Counted from the first letter of the stretch, positions 50,301-60,489 are shown. The stretch: 64,000 bases of DNA from Drosophila pseudoobscura (GCF_009870125.1 NC_046680.1:3038001-3102000); one strand, 5' to 3'. The notes: generated from the letters alone by a model not told the origin. Translations and numbers: made by a program.

Positions 50301-51163
50301 GTTCGCGGGTTGTTCCTGCGCCCTGTGTGTTTTCCGTTTGTTTTCTGCAGCAGTCTATTGTGCGTACTCCTTGTTTGTTGCAGGTCCAGCAGTACAGTAC
50401 GGGTTCCCTGTTGCATGTTCGGGCCTCGTGTCCATAGTTTCCACATCTTTGACATTTCCTTTGTCGGTATTTCGTCCTTTGCCATGCTGGTTGGTTTGTG
50501 TCGTTTTGTGGGTAATTCCATTGGCGACCTGTAACCTTGGAGAGTCCTGCATCTGTCTCTATTTTTTCGAATTCCTCTGCGATGATAGTGAATTCCGAAA
50601 GCGTTTGGAACTCTCTTCTCTTCACGTATAGTTTCAGCGGCAGCCGGCTCCAGTTTTTCCTGCTCTGTGTAGGTTCCGAACCTCATTAACTTCCTTATTT
50701 CTTGGATATAGTCTCGAACTGGTTCTGTTCTCCTCTTGGAATCTCGGGGATATGAAGTTCTCTTTTAGACCGACCTTTGCTTCCTCCCATGATGTGACTG
50801 CCGCTGGCTTTGTGTGCCACTAGCTACTGCTTCTGGTGATCCTTTCTTTATCTGTTTTCGAAATAGCGATTTCTTCCTGACTGTCCTGGTCTCCCCTTGG
50901 CTCTCTTCCATTGTTGGTTTTTGTGGTCCTCCTTTTGGTGACTGTTGCCTTGGGCTCTTGGTTCTCGGGCTTTTTCCTCGTGTTTGGGTATTTGCTAGTT
51001 GTTCTAGCCTCTCTCGCATATGTATTGGGAGGTCTGTTCTCTCTGAAAATTGTAGTAGTTGTTTCTTTTGGGTTTCTAGTGCCTCCAGTTTCTCCAATCC
51101 GAATTCTTCGCAATAGTTTTGCAACTCCAGTTTCGTTGCTTGGTTTATCCATTGTTTTGCCAT
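50257..51163 (-). pseudogene. Element A Gag, centre deleted
   Basis: 51163-50765 is the N-terminus (MAKQWINQATKLELQNYCEE, LEALETQKKQLLQF), a SAP-like helical pattern like that of element B, followed by a Lys/Pro-rich linker. 50625-50257 (another frame) is the C-terminus: SLSEFTIIAEEFEKIE, CCHC knuckle CQRCGNYGHEARTC and second Cys cluster CWTCNKQGVRTIDCC. Compared with B Gag, some 150-200 codons of the capsid region are missing between 50765 and 50640. Confidence 0.8.
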
Positions 51164-51199
51164 CTTGACTTTGAGATTATGTTTCTTATGCTACCACAA

Positions 51200-51214
51200 C
51201 CTGCTCGGGCGCCA
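51200..51214 (-). promoter_or_regulatory. Primer binding site of element A, tRNA-Lys type
   Basis: One base inside the 5' LTR the minus strand reads TGGCGCCCGAGCAGG, the same primer site as in element B. Confidence 0.8.
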
Positions 51215-51516
51215 CTGTGACAACGCTTCGGGCGGGGTATGCTCGTCGCGCCGGGTTTTACAGAAATTTGTTTGATCTCTGGGTGTGGTAGCTGAAAGAG
51301 AGTCTCGTGGTTCAAGAATAAGGCAGGCTGGGATCGGTAATAAAAGAGATAGAGTTAGATTTATTGTGCTTAATGGTACAAAGTTTAGTAGTGGCGCGGG
51401 TGTTTTTGCGGCGGGCTCGTCCTTCGGTTGGGCCGCACGTGGCGGATGGTTGCGTGCGGGGCCGGGGAGTCGGCTGGCCGGATCGACGGAGGTCGTCTGT
51501 GCTTCGCGGGGAAGGT

Positions 51517-52384
51517 TGTTGCGGAGGGTTACTGCGCTCCGAGGAGTGATTCTGTGGAGGAGGGTTAATGCGCTCCGAGAAGAATTAAAGGTTGCGGAGG
51601 GTTAATGCGCTCCGAGGGGGGGGTAATGTTGCGGAGGGCGAATGCGCTCCGAGGCGAATTAAATGTTGCGGAGGGTTAATGCGCTCCGAGGAGAGTAAAT
51701 GTTGCGGAGGGTGAATGCGCTCCGAGGAAAATTAATGTTGCGGAGGGTTAATGCGCTCCGAGGAGAAGTAATGTTGCGGAGGGTGAATGCGCTCCGAGGA
51801 GAATTAATGTTGCGGAGGGTGAATGCGCTCCGAGGAGGATTAATGTTGCGGAGGGTTAATGCGCTCCGAGGAGAAGTAAATGTTGCGGAGGGTGAATGCG
51901 CTCCGAGGAGAATTAAAGTTGCGGAGGGTGAATGCGCTCCGAGGAGAATTAATGTTGCGGAGGGTTAATGCGCTCCGAGGAGAAGTAAATGTTGCGGAGG
52001 GTGAATGCGCTCCGAGGAGAATTAATGTTGCGGAGGGTTAATGCGCTCCGAGGAGAAGTAAATGTTGCGGAGGGTGAATGCGCTCCGAGGAGAAGAAATG
52101 TTGCGGAGGGTGAATGCGCTCCGAGGAGAAGAAATGTTGCGGAGGGTGAATGCGCTCCGAGGAGAATTAATGTTGCGGAGGGTGAATGCGCTCCGAGGAG
52201 AAGAAAATGTTGCGGAGGGTGAATGCGCTCCGAGGAGAAGAAATGTTGCGGAGGGTGAATGCGCTCCGAGGAGAAGAAAATGTTGCGGAGGGTGAATGCG
52301 CTCCGAGGAGAAGAAATGTTGCGGAGGGTGAATGCGCTCCGAGGAGAAGAAGGGAGGCGGAGGTTTAATGCACTCCGAGGAGGA
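51517..52384. repeat. Minisatellite in element A 5' LTR
   Basis: About 24 units of the same roughly 36-bp repeat as at 35256-36198. The first part of both arrays is in register; later parts differ in unit order and number. Confidence 0.95.
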
Positions 52385-52529
52385 TGGGAGGATCGCTGGG
52401 TCTGCTGGTGGCTGCTGCTGATGCTTACTTCTCCACTGGCCGGAGCCGAACTGATGCTGATCGCTCTGGCGGAGCTCCTTTTATTCCCAAAACGCGGCTG
52501 ATCTTACGGTCTGTCCCTAGCGCGTTGTG

Positions 52530-52741
52530 CTGCGGGGCCCTAACGCGTTTGCACGGGCCGGCTGATAGTGTGCCCGTTGGCGCGTGGGTTATGGCCACAC
52601 TTGGTCCGGTCAGCTGGGGGTGTGCCCGTGGCTGGCTGCGGGGCCCTAACGCGTTTGCACGGGCCGGCTGATAGTGTGCCCGTTGGCGCGTGGGTTATGG
52701 CCACACTTGGTCCGGTCAGCTGGGGGTGTGCCCGTGGCTGG
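52530..52741. repeat. 106-bp tandem duplication, right LTR only
   Basis: TGCGGGGCCCTAACGCGTTT starts at 52531 and again at 52637. The left LTR has one copy. Confidence 0.85.
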
Positions 52742-52974
52742 CTGTGCTACGGGCCCATTGGTGGGGCTCAGCTGTGGTTTGTTTGTTTGTATTGTTTGTT
52801 TATTTATATTTCTTTTATTCTGTGGCAGGTCTTCATGTATTGTCGCTTATGTTCTACTTATCCTACTAATACTTATTTTCTAATCTTCATGGCTTGTCTT
52901 GGTGATTCTATTGAGGTTGGTTTGGTGTTTGTGGCGCCGGCGCTTGGTTTTCCTGGCGCTGGGCGTCACAATGG

Positions 52975-53148
52975 GTTACAGATCTCTGTTTACACCAGTG
53001 TAGTCATAACTTGTCTACTTTATGTTATTTCTTTAGAGATCGGTGTTGTTACATGAGTTTATGTGTACAATAATCTATTTATATTTAAACATTCTGCAAG
53101 GGGTCGAAAGTGGCATTGTATTGACGATAATATGTTCATGTTTGAACA
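52975..53148 (-). repeat. Element C 5' LTR, second piece
   Basis: Continues the LTR from the right side of element A (GTTACAGATCTCTG) to TTTGAACA, matching 10270-10445 of the intact left LTR. Followed by the ATACC duplication. Confidence 0.9.
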
Positions 53149-53340
53149 ATACCCTCGAAGTGCAGGGTAGCGCGTCACTTGGCGTTCCGTTACGGTCAAG
53201 CGCGGCACCGAAAAATATTCTCCCACCAACAACAACGCAAGCAAACGGTGGAGAAGCGAAAGCGAAATGGAAAACGAAACGAATGCACCGCTGCTGCTGC
53301 TCGTATGTGTGTGCATATGTATGTAAGTGCTATGTACCTG
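53149..53340 (-). other. BEL1 5' leader, distal part
   Basis: Resembles the antisense of the D leader (AGGGTAGCGCGTCA.TTGG, GAGAAGCGAAAGCGA, CACCGCTGC) in the same orientation as the minus-strand BEL1 gag at 9.7 kb. This supports it being the other half of BEL1 left behind when C inserted. It ends abruptly at the oppositely oriented pol fragment E near 53340. Confidence 0.6.
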
Positions 53341-55254
53341 CTATTCCCCTGCCGGCTCCAGACCCTGACAGATCTCTGTCACAGAATCAAGCCCCTATTA
53401 AACGTGCCCATTGAACGAGTCGTTTATTGGTCGGATTCAGAGGTAACTCTCCATTGGATCCGGTCTCATCCATCGTCGTTGTCGACTTTCGTTTCAAATA
53501 GAGTGGCTGATATTCAAAAGTCAGATGATGCTACGTGGCGGTATGTACCCACGAAACAGAACCCAGTAGATATTGTCTCAAGAGGTTGTGACGTCGACGA
53601 AATCGTTCAGTCAATTTGGTTCGAAGGACCATCATTTCTGAAAGAGGAAGAAGAAAACTGGCCCAAGAACGCTCATTTCGAACACTCCGATGATCTTCAG
53701 CTGGAAAAGAGGAATACTGCGGTCGGGCTGACCGCGGCTGTGCGAAGTTCGGAGCTGTTAGATGTCATCGAGGGATCCTCGTCACACCTCAAACTGCTTA
53801 GAGTGTTCGTGTATGTGTTCCGCTTTATAAGAAAATGTAAAGACCCAAGCCTAAAATTCGAAAAAACTATCTCACCGACCGAATACAATGAAGCCTTTTA
53901 TAAAATTGTCGAAATCGTCCAGCATCACGAGTATCAAGGAGAAATCGAAAAGGTTAGGAAAGGATCTACAAATGGTCCTAGCCTTCAGCGGTTGAACCCA
54001 TTCATCCATGAAGACACAGGGACTTGGTGTAACTTTTCGTTGTTGCGAGTGGGGGGGCGACTAGCCAGAGCTCCTATATCATACGATGCCAAGTTTCCTC
54101 TGCTTTTGACTAAGCGCTCGCAATTCGTGCGAAGCTATATTCGTCATCTGCACCATTCGAATTTTCATGTCGGCCCACGAGCACTTGTGAGCATCCTTCG
54201 ACAGATCGTGTGGATAGTGAACGCTCAGGAGGTCTGCCGTCAGACAGTTCGATCATGTATGCGCTGTTTTAAATGCAAGCCTCGATTGCTGACGCAACTC
54301 ATGGGGAATTTACCCGCAGATCGACTCCGTGCTCTCCGCCCATTTTCAATTTGCGGCGTTGATTTTTGTGGACCAGTGCACACGACATTGAAAATTCGCG
54401 GAAGGTCCCCATACAAGTCATACATTGCGCTTTTTGTTTGTTTTGCATCCAAGGCGGTTCACCTAGAAATAGTTTCCGATCTAACCACTGATTGTTTTTT
54501 GTTGGCTTTTCAAAGGTTCGTCGGGCGCCGAGGATATCCCAAGTCGTTCATTGCGACAACGGGACGAACTTCGTCGGAGCGAGCCGCCATCTCAGCGCTC
54601 TGCGGATCAGGCTCAAGGAGCAAGGTGACGCAATTCGCGACTTCGCGTCAAAAAACGGATGCGAATTTGCGTTCATACCGCCGCGAGCTCCACACATGGG
54701 AGGGCTATGGGAGGCAGGTGTAAAAACTGCCAAGAGCCTACTCCTACGGGCGGTAGGCAGCGCGCTCCTAACCGCCGAAGAGCTCGCCTCAGTCCTCGTC
54801 GGCATCGAGGCAATAATGAACCCGAGGCCGCTGGGAGCCATCAGCCAAGATCCAAGCGACGGCGAGGCCCTAACACCCGGGCACCTGCTGACAGGCGGGT
54901 CGCTCATCGCCCCCCCCAGCACTGCGGACTCCGGACCAGGAGAGTCTCAGTTGCTTGCGGCGATGGCGACTTGTCTCGTCAGTCAGGCAAGCGTTTTGGC
55001 AGCGATGGTCCCGCGAATATGTCCTGAGGCTGCAAATTCGGGGAAAATGGCACCAGCAGCAACCGAACCTCGAGGAAGGAGACCTCGTCATCGTGGCCGA
55101 GGACAATCTGCCGCCTCAGGAGTGGCTCGTGGGGAGGGTCATCGCCACGCACGCAGGAGAGAACGGCATGGTCAGGGTCGTCGAAATAAGGACTAGTACT
55201 GGAGCGGTTTTTCGGCGGCCCATACACAAATTAGCGCCGCTCCCATTGTGTTGA
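53340..55254 (+). pseudogene. Fragment E RNase H and integrase
   Basis: Open from about 53350 with TDLCHRIKPLLNVPIE, VYWSDSEVTLHWI, YVPTKQNPVDIVSRG, then the integrase zinc region (IRHLHHSNFHVGPRALVSIL, CMRCFKCKP), GVDFCGPVHTTLK (first Asp) and SKAVHLEIVSDLTTD. A frameshift at about 54535, in the block that reads RFVGRRGYP, moves the rest to other frames: VVHCDNGTNFVGA and HMGGLWEAGVKTAKS in 54492-54930, and DUF5641 (MRRWRLVSSVRQAFWQRWS, PPQEWLVGRVIATHAG) in 54955-55254. Another break lies near 54930. Confidence 0.85.
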
Positions 55255-55282
55255 AGCCGATGCAGGCGTTCAACGGGGCCGG

Positions 55283-55362
55283 TGTTGCGTGACCTTCCAT
55301 CCATGGCCACAATTATTAGTTAGTTTTCGGTAATTTATTAGAAAAACTCTTCTAATTTTTCA
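55283..55362 (+). repeat. Fragment E LTR remnant, internally deleted
   Basis: Starts TGTTGCGTGACC just after AACGGGGCCGG, the same position as the D LTR start. Ends TTAGAAAAACTCTTCTAATT then TTTCA, matching the D LTR end. Only 80 bp against about 305, so the middle is deleted. Confidence 0.7.
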
Positions 55363-55373
55363 AATGGTTTTAT

Positions 55374-55397
55374 ATCACGCCGGGGGGTCACCAATGT
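55374..55397 (-). promoter_or_regulatory. Possible PBS of another minus-strand LTR element
   Basis: The minus strand reads TTGGTGACCCCCCGGCGTGA, close to the tRNA-Trp primer motif TGGTGACCCCGACGTGA. It directly follows ...CAAACA, which could be the end of a minus-strand LTR lying at about 55398-55640 (with GC-rich CGCTCTCCCGCTAAAGGGGC in it). Tentative. Confidence 0.35.
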
Positions 55398-55599
55398 TTG
55401 AGATGCCAAGCTTTTTTGGCACCTATGTGTTTCAAAATGAAAAGAGAATTTGGTTTAAACCTTATAGACGACGAACTATAGACGACGGCGTCAGATCAAA
55501 GTGATTGGCGAAGTGGCGGCGGCAGAGAGCCCCTTTAGCGGGAGAGCGCAGCAGCTCTGCAGAAAGTCAACGTTTTACAACATAGGCGGCTCTCTCTGC

Positions 55600-55965
55600 T
55601 CATACAATAATAATGCATAAAGTTAAGGTTATTATTTGGCGGCTGGCCCGAACACTGCACAAGTGAGAAGCGGACCAATCAAAATCCCAAATGAGTTTGT
55701 TAAGCTTCACAACCTCGGCTTTACGAAAGCAGCGGACACGTTCAGGTAGCCTACTCGACTGATCCAATACAGTCCGTTCTATATCTAGCAACAATTCGAA
55801 AGTAGGATGGTAGGCTTCTTCAGGTATAGTGAGCGGAAGGGGTCGGGTTAACAACACTATGGTCGGATCCGATACAAAGCACAGCTGAATCGAGCTGAAT
55901 TTTAAGAGGATGAATAGAGCGATATATAGTATTATAGCTGACATAGGAACTGAACTATTGACCAA
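55600..55965 (-). CDS. Unrecognised 121-codon ORF with hydrophobic N-terminus
   Basis: The first 35 residues hold a hydrophobic run (IILYIALFILLKFSSIQL) that could be a signal peptide or anchor. The remainder has FVSDPTIVLLTRPLPLTIPE, ELLLDIERTVLDQ and KLNKLIWDFDW and no motif I know. The far end falls in the possible LTR of 55398-55640. It may be part of a retroelement env or chance. I do not assign a function. Confidence 0.3.
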   Translation of the reverse strand: MVNSSVPMSAIILYIALFILLKFSSIQLCFVSDPTIVLLTRPLPLTIPEEAYHPTFELLLDIERTVLDQSSRLPERVRCFRKAEVVKLNKLIWDFDWSASHLCSVRASRQIITLTLCIIIV

Positions 55966-57130
55966 ATATCATATTTTTCAAACGCTGTCGAATCGGGCCA
56001 AAACTTTATATTTCTTTGTTTCATACCAAAAGGAACATTTTTAGACCCTGAGACCTTTGATTCCGACACATTTTTTTCGCCTATTTAAATAAGCGCGATC
56101 CTAATGTACATACATGCATACGTACATATGTATATATATATGCACATATCATAGATAAGTATAAACATAGTGCTCCTTTCATACTCTTACGTTCAAATGC
56201 GCACTCTTATCATAGATAAGATAGTTTTAGATAGTCATTTGAGGACTTATCACGAACTAATTTATGTTAAACCAGACCTAACATTCGGTGGTCGAAGCTT
56301 TAAATACCCTTAAAGATCGAAATTATATTAATCTTCGATTATAAATCTTTTTAACTAACATATTTATTTAATAGTATAAAAGATGGTATATGATAAGTTA
56401 TAAATTATATTTAGAAATAGAACAATTTTACTACCAAAACTACTTTGCTTTGGCTTTCCGGCAGACCATTCCTATATCGATTTTTTTATACTGATCCGGC
56501 TTTGATTGATTTCAGTTATCTTAAGCAGAAAAATAAGTTTTTCGTCCCACAATAGGGCCAGGTTGTAAAATCTGATGATCGATTTGGATGCTTTTTGATT
56601 TAAACGAAATATGTATATGTATATATACTAAATTACAAATGAAATACAAAATTATTTTCATATGAATAACTAAATTAACCAACAATTTTTCATATGACGT
56701 AGAGTAAAACTTTGACAACGTGTTGTGAACCTGCTAAACCTTTGCATATTTCATGAATATATTCGTTGGGAAATTCTTTGGTAAAGTATTTTTACGATAA
56801 CTGGGTTAAATATTTTGTAACATATAAATAAATAAATAATTTATAATTTGTTTTAATAATTTAAATTTCAAATTTCAATTTGATTATTGTTTATTATTTA
56901 TTATTATTTGTTAATTATGTAAATATTGATGTGTTGCAAACATCTGATCCAAACTCTATACCCTCTTCAAGGGTATAAAAAAATACATATTTACAATAAG
57001 AATGGAAATACATTCTGATCAGTTGTGTTTAATTTCAGTATCTGTCGCATCTGGTCTACTAAACTTTACAAATATGCGTTATTTAGCACTCTGAACATAA
57101 GATATTTTAGTATTATGTAACTGTGTAACA
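55966..57130. other. AT-rich stretch without a recognisable gene
   Basis: Mostly A/T with ATGTATATATATATGCAC-like runs at 56100-56160, a repeated ATCATAGATAAG motif (56148, 56209), and a terminal-repeat-like ATACCCTCTTCAAGGGTAT at about 56958-56977, the kind of hairpin found at ends of several Drosophila repeats. Confidence 0.5.
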
Positions 57131-57304
57131 ATGGCCTCATTTTCATTACAAATTATAATTATCTGTTGGCTTCTTAAATACGTTAGTCTATATAATTCAG
57201 AAAGCGGAAATAGAAGCGACTACGGTATAACTAAAGTTAATACTCTAGAAAACCAACTACAAAAAGTAGACAGTATACTCAAAGATGTTAACCGAACTAA
57301 AAGG
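57131..57304 (+). CDS. Candidate first coding exon: signal peptide plus coiled coil
   Basis: ATG in a good Drosophila context (TAACAATGGCC). About 20 hydrophobic residues (SLQIIIICWLLKYVSLY) as a likely signal peptide, then a heptad-like segment (KVNTLENQLQKVDSILKDV). At 57304-57309 AAAAGGTATGTG looks like a good 5' splice site, and the open frame ends 20 bp later, so this could be exon 1 of a secreted protein. I find no second exon within the window that I can link to it. A Ty3/Gypsy env start is the alternative. Confidence 0.35.
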
Positions 57305-57391
57305 TATGTGCGGTACTTCTTTGGCTAGTTAGTCAATAATAAGATTGTATAAAACGCTATTCTTTAAATTAAATAATAAATTATTCTTTAT

Positions 57392-57724
57392 CTATAACAT
57401 TATCATGAACTGGCTGTCGTAAAAATATTCGTTGGAAAGGCTTAGCGTAGGTTGTGTCCATGGTGTATCCGGCGGACAATTTAAAGGGGCTTTGATGAGC
57501 CCGTTCCAATGCTCGATCATAGCATTCGACTGGGGGGTGGTATGGCGTCGTGTGAATAGTTCACTTCCCAGAATATTCGCAAGTGATAGGAATACTGCAC
57601 ACTTTGATTGATCTTGTTGTATGTGATCAAATCTACCATATGAATTGCATATAAGTTGTTTCCTCATTGGCGTGGACCGCCATTCCTTGACAACTCCAGA
57701 ACGCTCTTGCGCATTAACGGCCAT
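57392..57724 (-). pseudogene. Ty3/Gypsy-type integrase relic
   Basis: A short run resembles the region around the catalytic Glu of gypsy-group integrases: RRHTTPQSNAMIEHWNGLIK followed by CPPDTPWTQPTLS. The surrounding sequence is not alignable by eye. Old and fragmentary. Confidence 0.5.
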
Positions 57725-58479
57725 ACTAACTTTCCAGAGATTTTATTGTGCGTTGCCTCTTGGGTGTGACAATCCGTGCACGTCTGAAAACAGAGCCGAA
57801 CTTTTATATAGCGAATCTCAAAACGATAAAAAATTCTTTATACATCAAATTCGTAGCAAATAATTTGTAAAAAGAACTTGACAGAATAATATATTAATTA
57901 ATATATTATCAATATATTAATATGCCTTTAATTAGTGCAAAACCCAAATTAATTACTTTGTTTCGTGCGTCGGTTAGTAGTGTGTTTGTTTTTGTTGCTT
58001 GTAAGTACTTCCCTCTAACATTCTAGCCCGCTCTCATCTCGCAGAATTTGGTGTTCTATTACTCTCTACCAAATACCCAATTGCAACTGACAGTTCTTCT
58101 TCTCTCGCTCTATTATTAGCTCTTGGTAAAGCCGCTCTCCTCTCTGCTCTCATTTTTACTAATTCCGTTTTAAGCGTTTGCCGGGCACTTTAATTTCATA
58201 CCAATTTGTATTGCTAATTTTAAAATAAACAATTATATAATTAGAATGGAATTCGCAGCGGTCTGCGCCGGGAAAAATTTCAAGAAGGAGATCATCCATG
58301 ACCAGTCGAATGTCCCCTGCTGGCTCTGACACAGCGTATTGCACGGAAAATACGCGTTATTTTTAGCCAAATGTAATGGTTTGCATTACAGTTACGAGGC
58401 ATGCCAGGCGGTTGAGAAAGATATATTAATTTTTAGTGGCCTTAGGAAGCTGACCGTTGGTTTCAAAAACCTATTCGAT
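57725..58479. other. No recognisable gene
   Basis: AT-rich with a TTAATTAATATATTA inverted-repeat run at about 57890-57925. A minus-strand open stretch at 58344-58159 has no recognisable motif. Confidence 0.4.
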
Positions 58480-58780
58480 CGGCTCGCTGTCCAATCAGTC
58501 CAGAAAAAGTTTTTACTCTTTGCTCTGCAGGACCTTAACTGGAATGCAGGTATGACAATGACATCTCACTCTAGTATATTGCTATTAGTAAACCTCCCAT
58601 CCTTAGCTAATTGTAGAAAAAAACTTGGAGGAATTTTTATCCACAACTTGATCAAGGGTGACGTAGATATCCCTGATCTGTTGCGCAGAATAAACTTCAC
58701 TGTTTCTATTCGATTCCATTCCTTTTATTAAATTACTAATCATCCATACCTTTCTCGTAATTAGTAATTGCAATGGTATT
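58480..58780 (+). pseudogene. CR1-like fragment 2: RT C-terminal end
   Basis: VQSVQKKFLLFALQDLNWNA, LLLVNLPSLANCRKKLGGIF and IHNLIKGDVDIPDLLRRINF match the end of the RT at 2860-3090 almost residue for residue. A 3' tail with GTAATTAGTAATTG follows at 58757. 5'-truncated, no target duplication seen. Confidence 0.8.
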
Positions 58781-59866
58781 TGCATTGTGAATGCATGCTT
58801 ATAGGCTATTCACACTGACGACCATCCACCATCCATTTCGGGGATGATCCGTAGGGTTTTACCGTTCCGAAAATTTCCCAGTCCACCATTCATTTTGGAT
58901 GTTCCTAAGCTGCAAAATATATTTCACGCCTAGACATATTTCAAGTCGTAAGTCGAATTTCAAATCGTTCAAGACTATAAAAAGAAAAAAATACAACAGA
59001 AACAATACAAAATGCAGAGACCAGAAATTGGTGGTACTAAATAACCATATGTACATATGTATGAGTGTATTTTCTTTATGTTGTTATGATTGATTTGATG
59101 TGATGATTTGCAGCCATTAAATAAACAAACAAACCCGAAAAAATTCCGGAACAGATCCAACTGCGGCTCTACTCGAAAACTAACCCCTCGGTAGAGTACC
59201 TTAAAAGAAATGATGTGGACCAACTCCAGTGAGGAGTCCCTACACATTCTATTCGACACTCATTTGTCGAGGTGTACAACCATCGTGCCGGCACACCTCG
59301 CAAGAGAGCGACCGGTAACATCGATGGATTACATCTTCACAAAACGGAACATAATGCTCCTGCATTCTTCGCCCTTTGCTTAAATATCATACAACGTTGT
59401 TGTCACTTTTTTTTGATATATCATCGAATCTCTTTAATTTGATTATACTTTGTGTTAATCACCAGTGTTTCGTTTGTAAAAAAGGCAATTGTTTGCAGTG
59501 CACTATGGTCCAGAAGTCGTTTTTTTGGCATAAAGTCTAGTTTTAAAGCTAGAGCCTTGAAACTTTTCACAATTATTTTGAGTATTTTTATATTTTTTTT
59601 GTTTTAGATTCGACCACGCCATCGACCCCCTTCCCCAGAGCACCTCAGATTTGTTTAACACAGAGCTCGAAATTAAAGCTAGAGCTTTTAAATTTTGTAC
59701 ATATACTTGTATACTTGTACTTGTTCTTGTTTTTTTTTTTTGCATAAAGTCGGAAGTTTAAATTACATACTTCAAATTTATTACATTTTGTTGTTAAATC
59801 ATTATATATAATATCTTATTTCAAATTATCTATATTTATATATAAACTATTGAAATTTATTACACA
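58781..59866. other. No recognisable gene
   Basis: Contains two copies of a TTAAAGCTAGAGC(C/T)TTGAAAC-like motif (59540, 59672) beside a GGCATAAAGTC motif (59529, 59741), so a small diverged repeat is likely. Otherwise nothing seen. Confidence 0.4.
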
Positions 59867-60325
59867 CTAATTTTCCATTACTTTATTATAGCTAGGATAA
59901 ATGTCGCAGTTATGCCTTTTATTTAAAAGCCTAGTGTTTGTATACTGCTGTTTGTTGAGTGAATTTTCCAGGAGGTAAGCTAAAGCTTCATCTGGTGAAA
60001 GTGGAATGGGCTTTTGCAATTGAAGATGCTTTTTCGATTCAGTCGGGTATTCAGGTGTTCTAATTGTTTTTGTTACGACAAAAGCCACGTCGGTCTTGCG
60101 TTCCTTCTTAGCAGAAACTGCCGCAGCATGCATAAGAAGATTCGTGTTATTATTATTATCATTTGCAAGATCAGACGCCAGTTTCCTTTTTAATCTTGTC
60201 CCTGCATTTGAATAATGTAATGTTGGACGTCCCATTTTCTTTGGTGTCTTACAATTTTCATCAACAATAATTGTTATTTTAGAAGCCATCCATTTAGCAT
60301 GGGTGGTCATAAACCGTTCCATCAT
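59867..60325 (-). CDS. 152-codon ORF, N-terminal part of an uncharacterised, probably TE-encoded protein
   Basis: Starts MMERFMTTHAKWMASKITII at 60325. Contains KKMGRPTLHYSNAGTRLKRK (a basic, Gly-Arg-Pro patch that could bind DNA), an Asn-rich NDNNNNTN tract, LSPDEALAYLLENSLNKQQY and CDIYPSYNKVMEN just before the stop. I have the impression that the Leu/Ser..Gln-Tyr...Asp-Ile-Tyr-Pro-Ser-Tyr pattern occurs near the start of large uncharacterised proteins in insects and cnidarians, but I cannot name the family. No downstream continuation is visible: 59866 leftwards is AT-rich. Confidence 0.45.
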   Translation of the reverse strand: MMERFMTTHAKWMASKITIIVDENCKTPKKMGRPTLHYSNAGTRLKRKLASDLANDNNNNTNLLMHAAAVSAKKERKTDVAFVVTKTIRTPEYPTESKKHLQLQKPIPLSPDEALAYLLENSLNKQQYTNTRLLNKRHNCDIYPSYNKVMEN

Positions 60326-60489
60326 TTTGTTTCACTTCAGAAGGTTTCTTTTAATGAAGGATGGTGGTGTAATCATTGGCGATTTATTCCTTAGCTGCTG
60401 GCTGTGCAACAATGTTGCTCACATAAAATGTGCTGGTGGCGGAACGGCCGGCTAAACGATCTGATCGTGTCTGGCTTGTCGGGGGATTG

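Larger units (their letters stand above)
34955..52970 (-). mobile_element. Element A: Ty3/Gypsy retrotransposon with minisatellite-bearing LTRs, interrupted by element B
   Basis: LTRs of 1712 bp (left, 34955-36666) and 1755 bp (right, 51216-52970) start TGTGAC and end with GACACA/GTCACA. A 4-bp target duplication ATGG lies at 34951-34954 and 52971-52974. Internal sequence 51215-46966 plus 37053-36667 codes on the minus strand for gag, protease, RT, RNase H, integrase and a C-terminal or third ORF. Element B sits in that last ORF. Order RT-RNase H-integrase places it in Ty3/Gypsy. Gag centre and RT are damaged. Confidence 0.9.
51216..52970 (-). repeat. Element A 5' LTR (right)
   Basis: 1755 bp. 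Compared with the left LTR it has about two fewer minisatellite units (array 51517-52384), a tandem duplication of a 106-bp GC-rich segment (about 52530-52741), and a 17-bp stretch in place of 5 bp within it. Confidence 0.9.
10006..53148 (-). mobile_element. Element C: env-bearing, roo-like BEL/Pao retrotransposon with nested insertions
   Basis: C has a 440-bp LTR on the left (10006-10445) and a 439-bp LTR on the right, split by element A (34690-34954 and 52975-53148). Its own internal sequence is 10446-15966 plus 33794-34689, coding on the minus strand for gag, protease, RT, RNase H, integrase and an env remnant. Its gag is split by the D array. The minus-strand LTR starts TGTTCAAACATGAAC, which resembles the start of Drosophila roo LTRs as I remember them. 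The env remnant also fits a roo-like element. Family identity with roo is inference. Confidence 0.85.
53340..55362 (+). mobile_element. Fragment E: D-related BEL/Pao 3' half
   Basis: Plus-strand RNase H, integrase, DUF5641 and a remnant LTR of an element related to but clearly diverged from D. No 5' half. The 5' breakpoint is in the RNase H region, next to BEL1 leader in opposite orientation. Confidence 0.8.
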
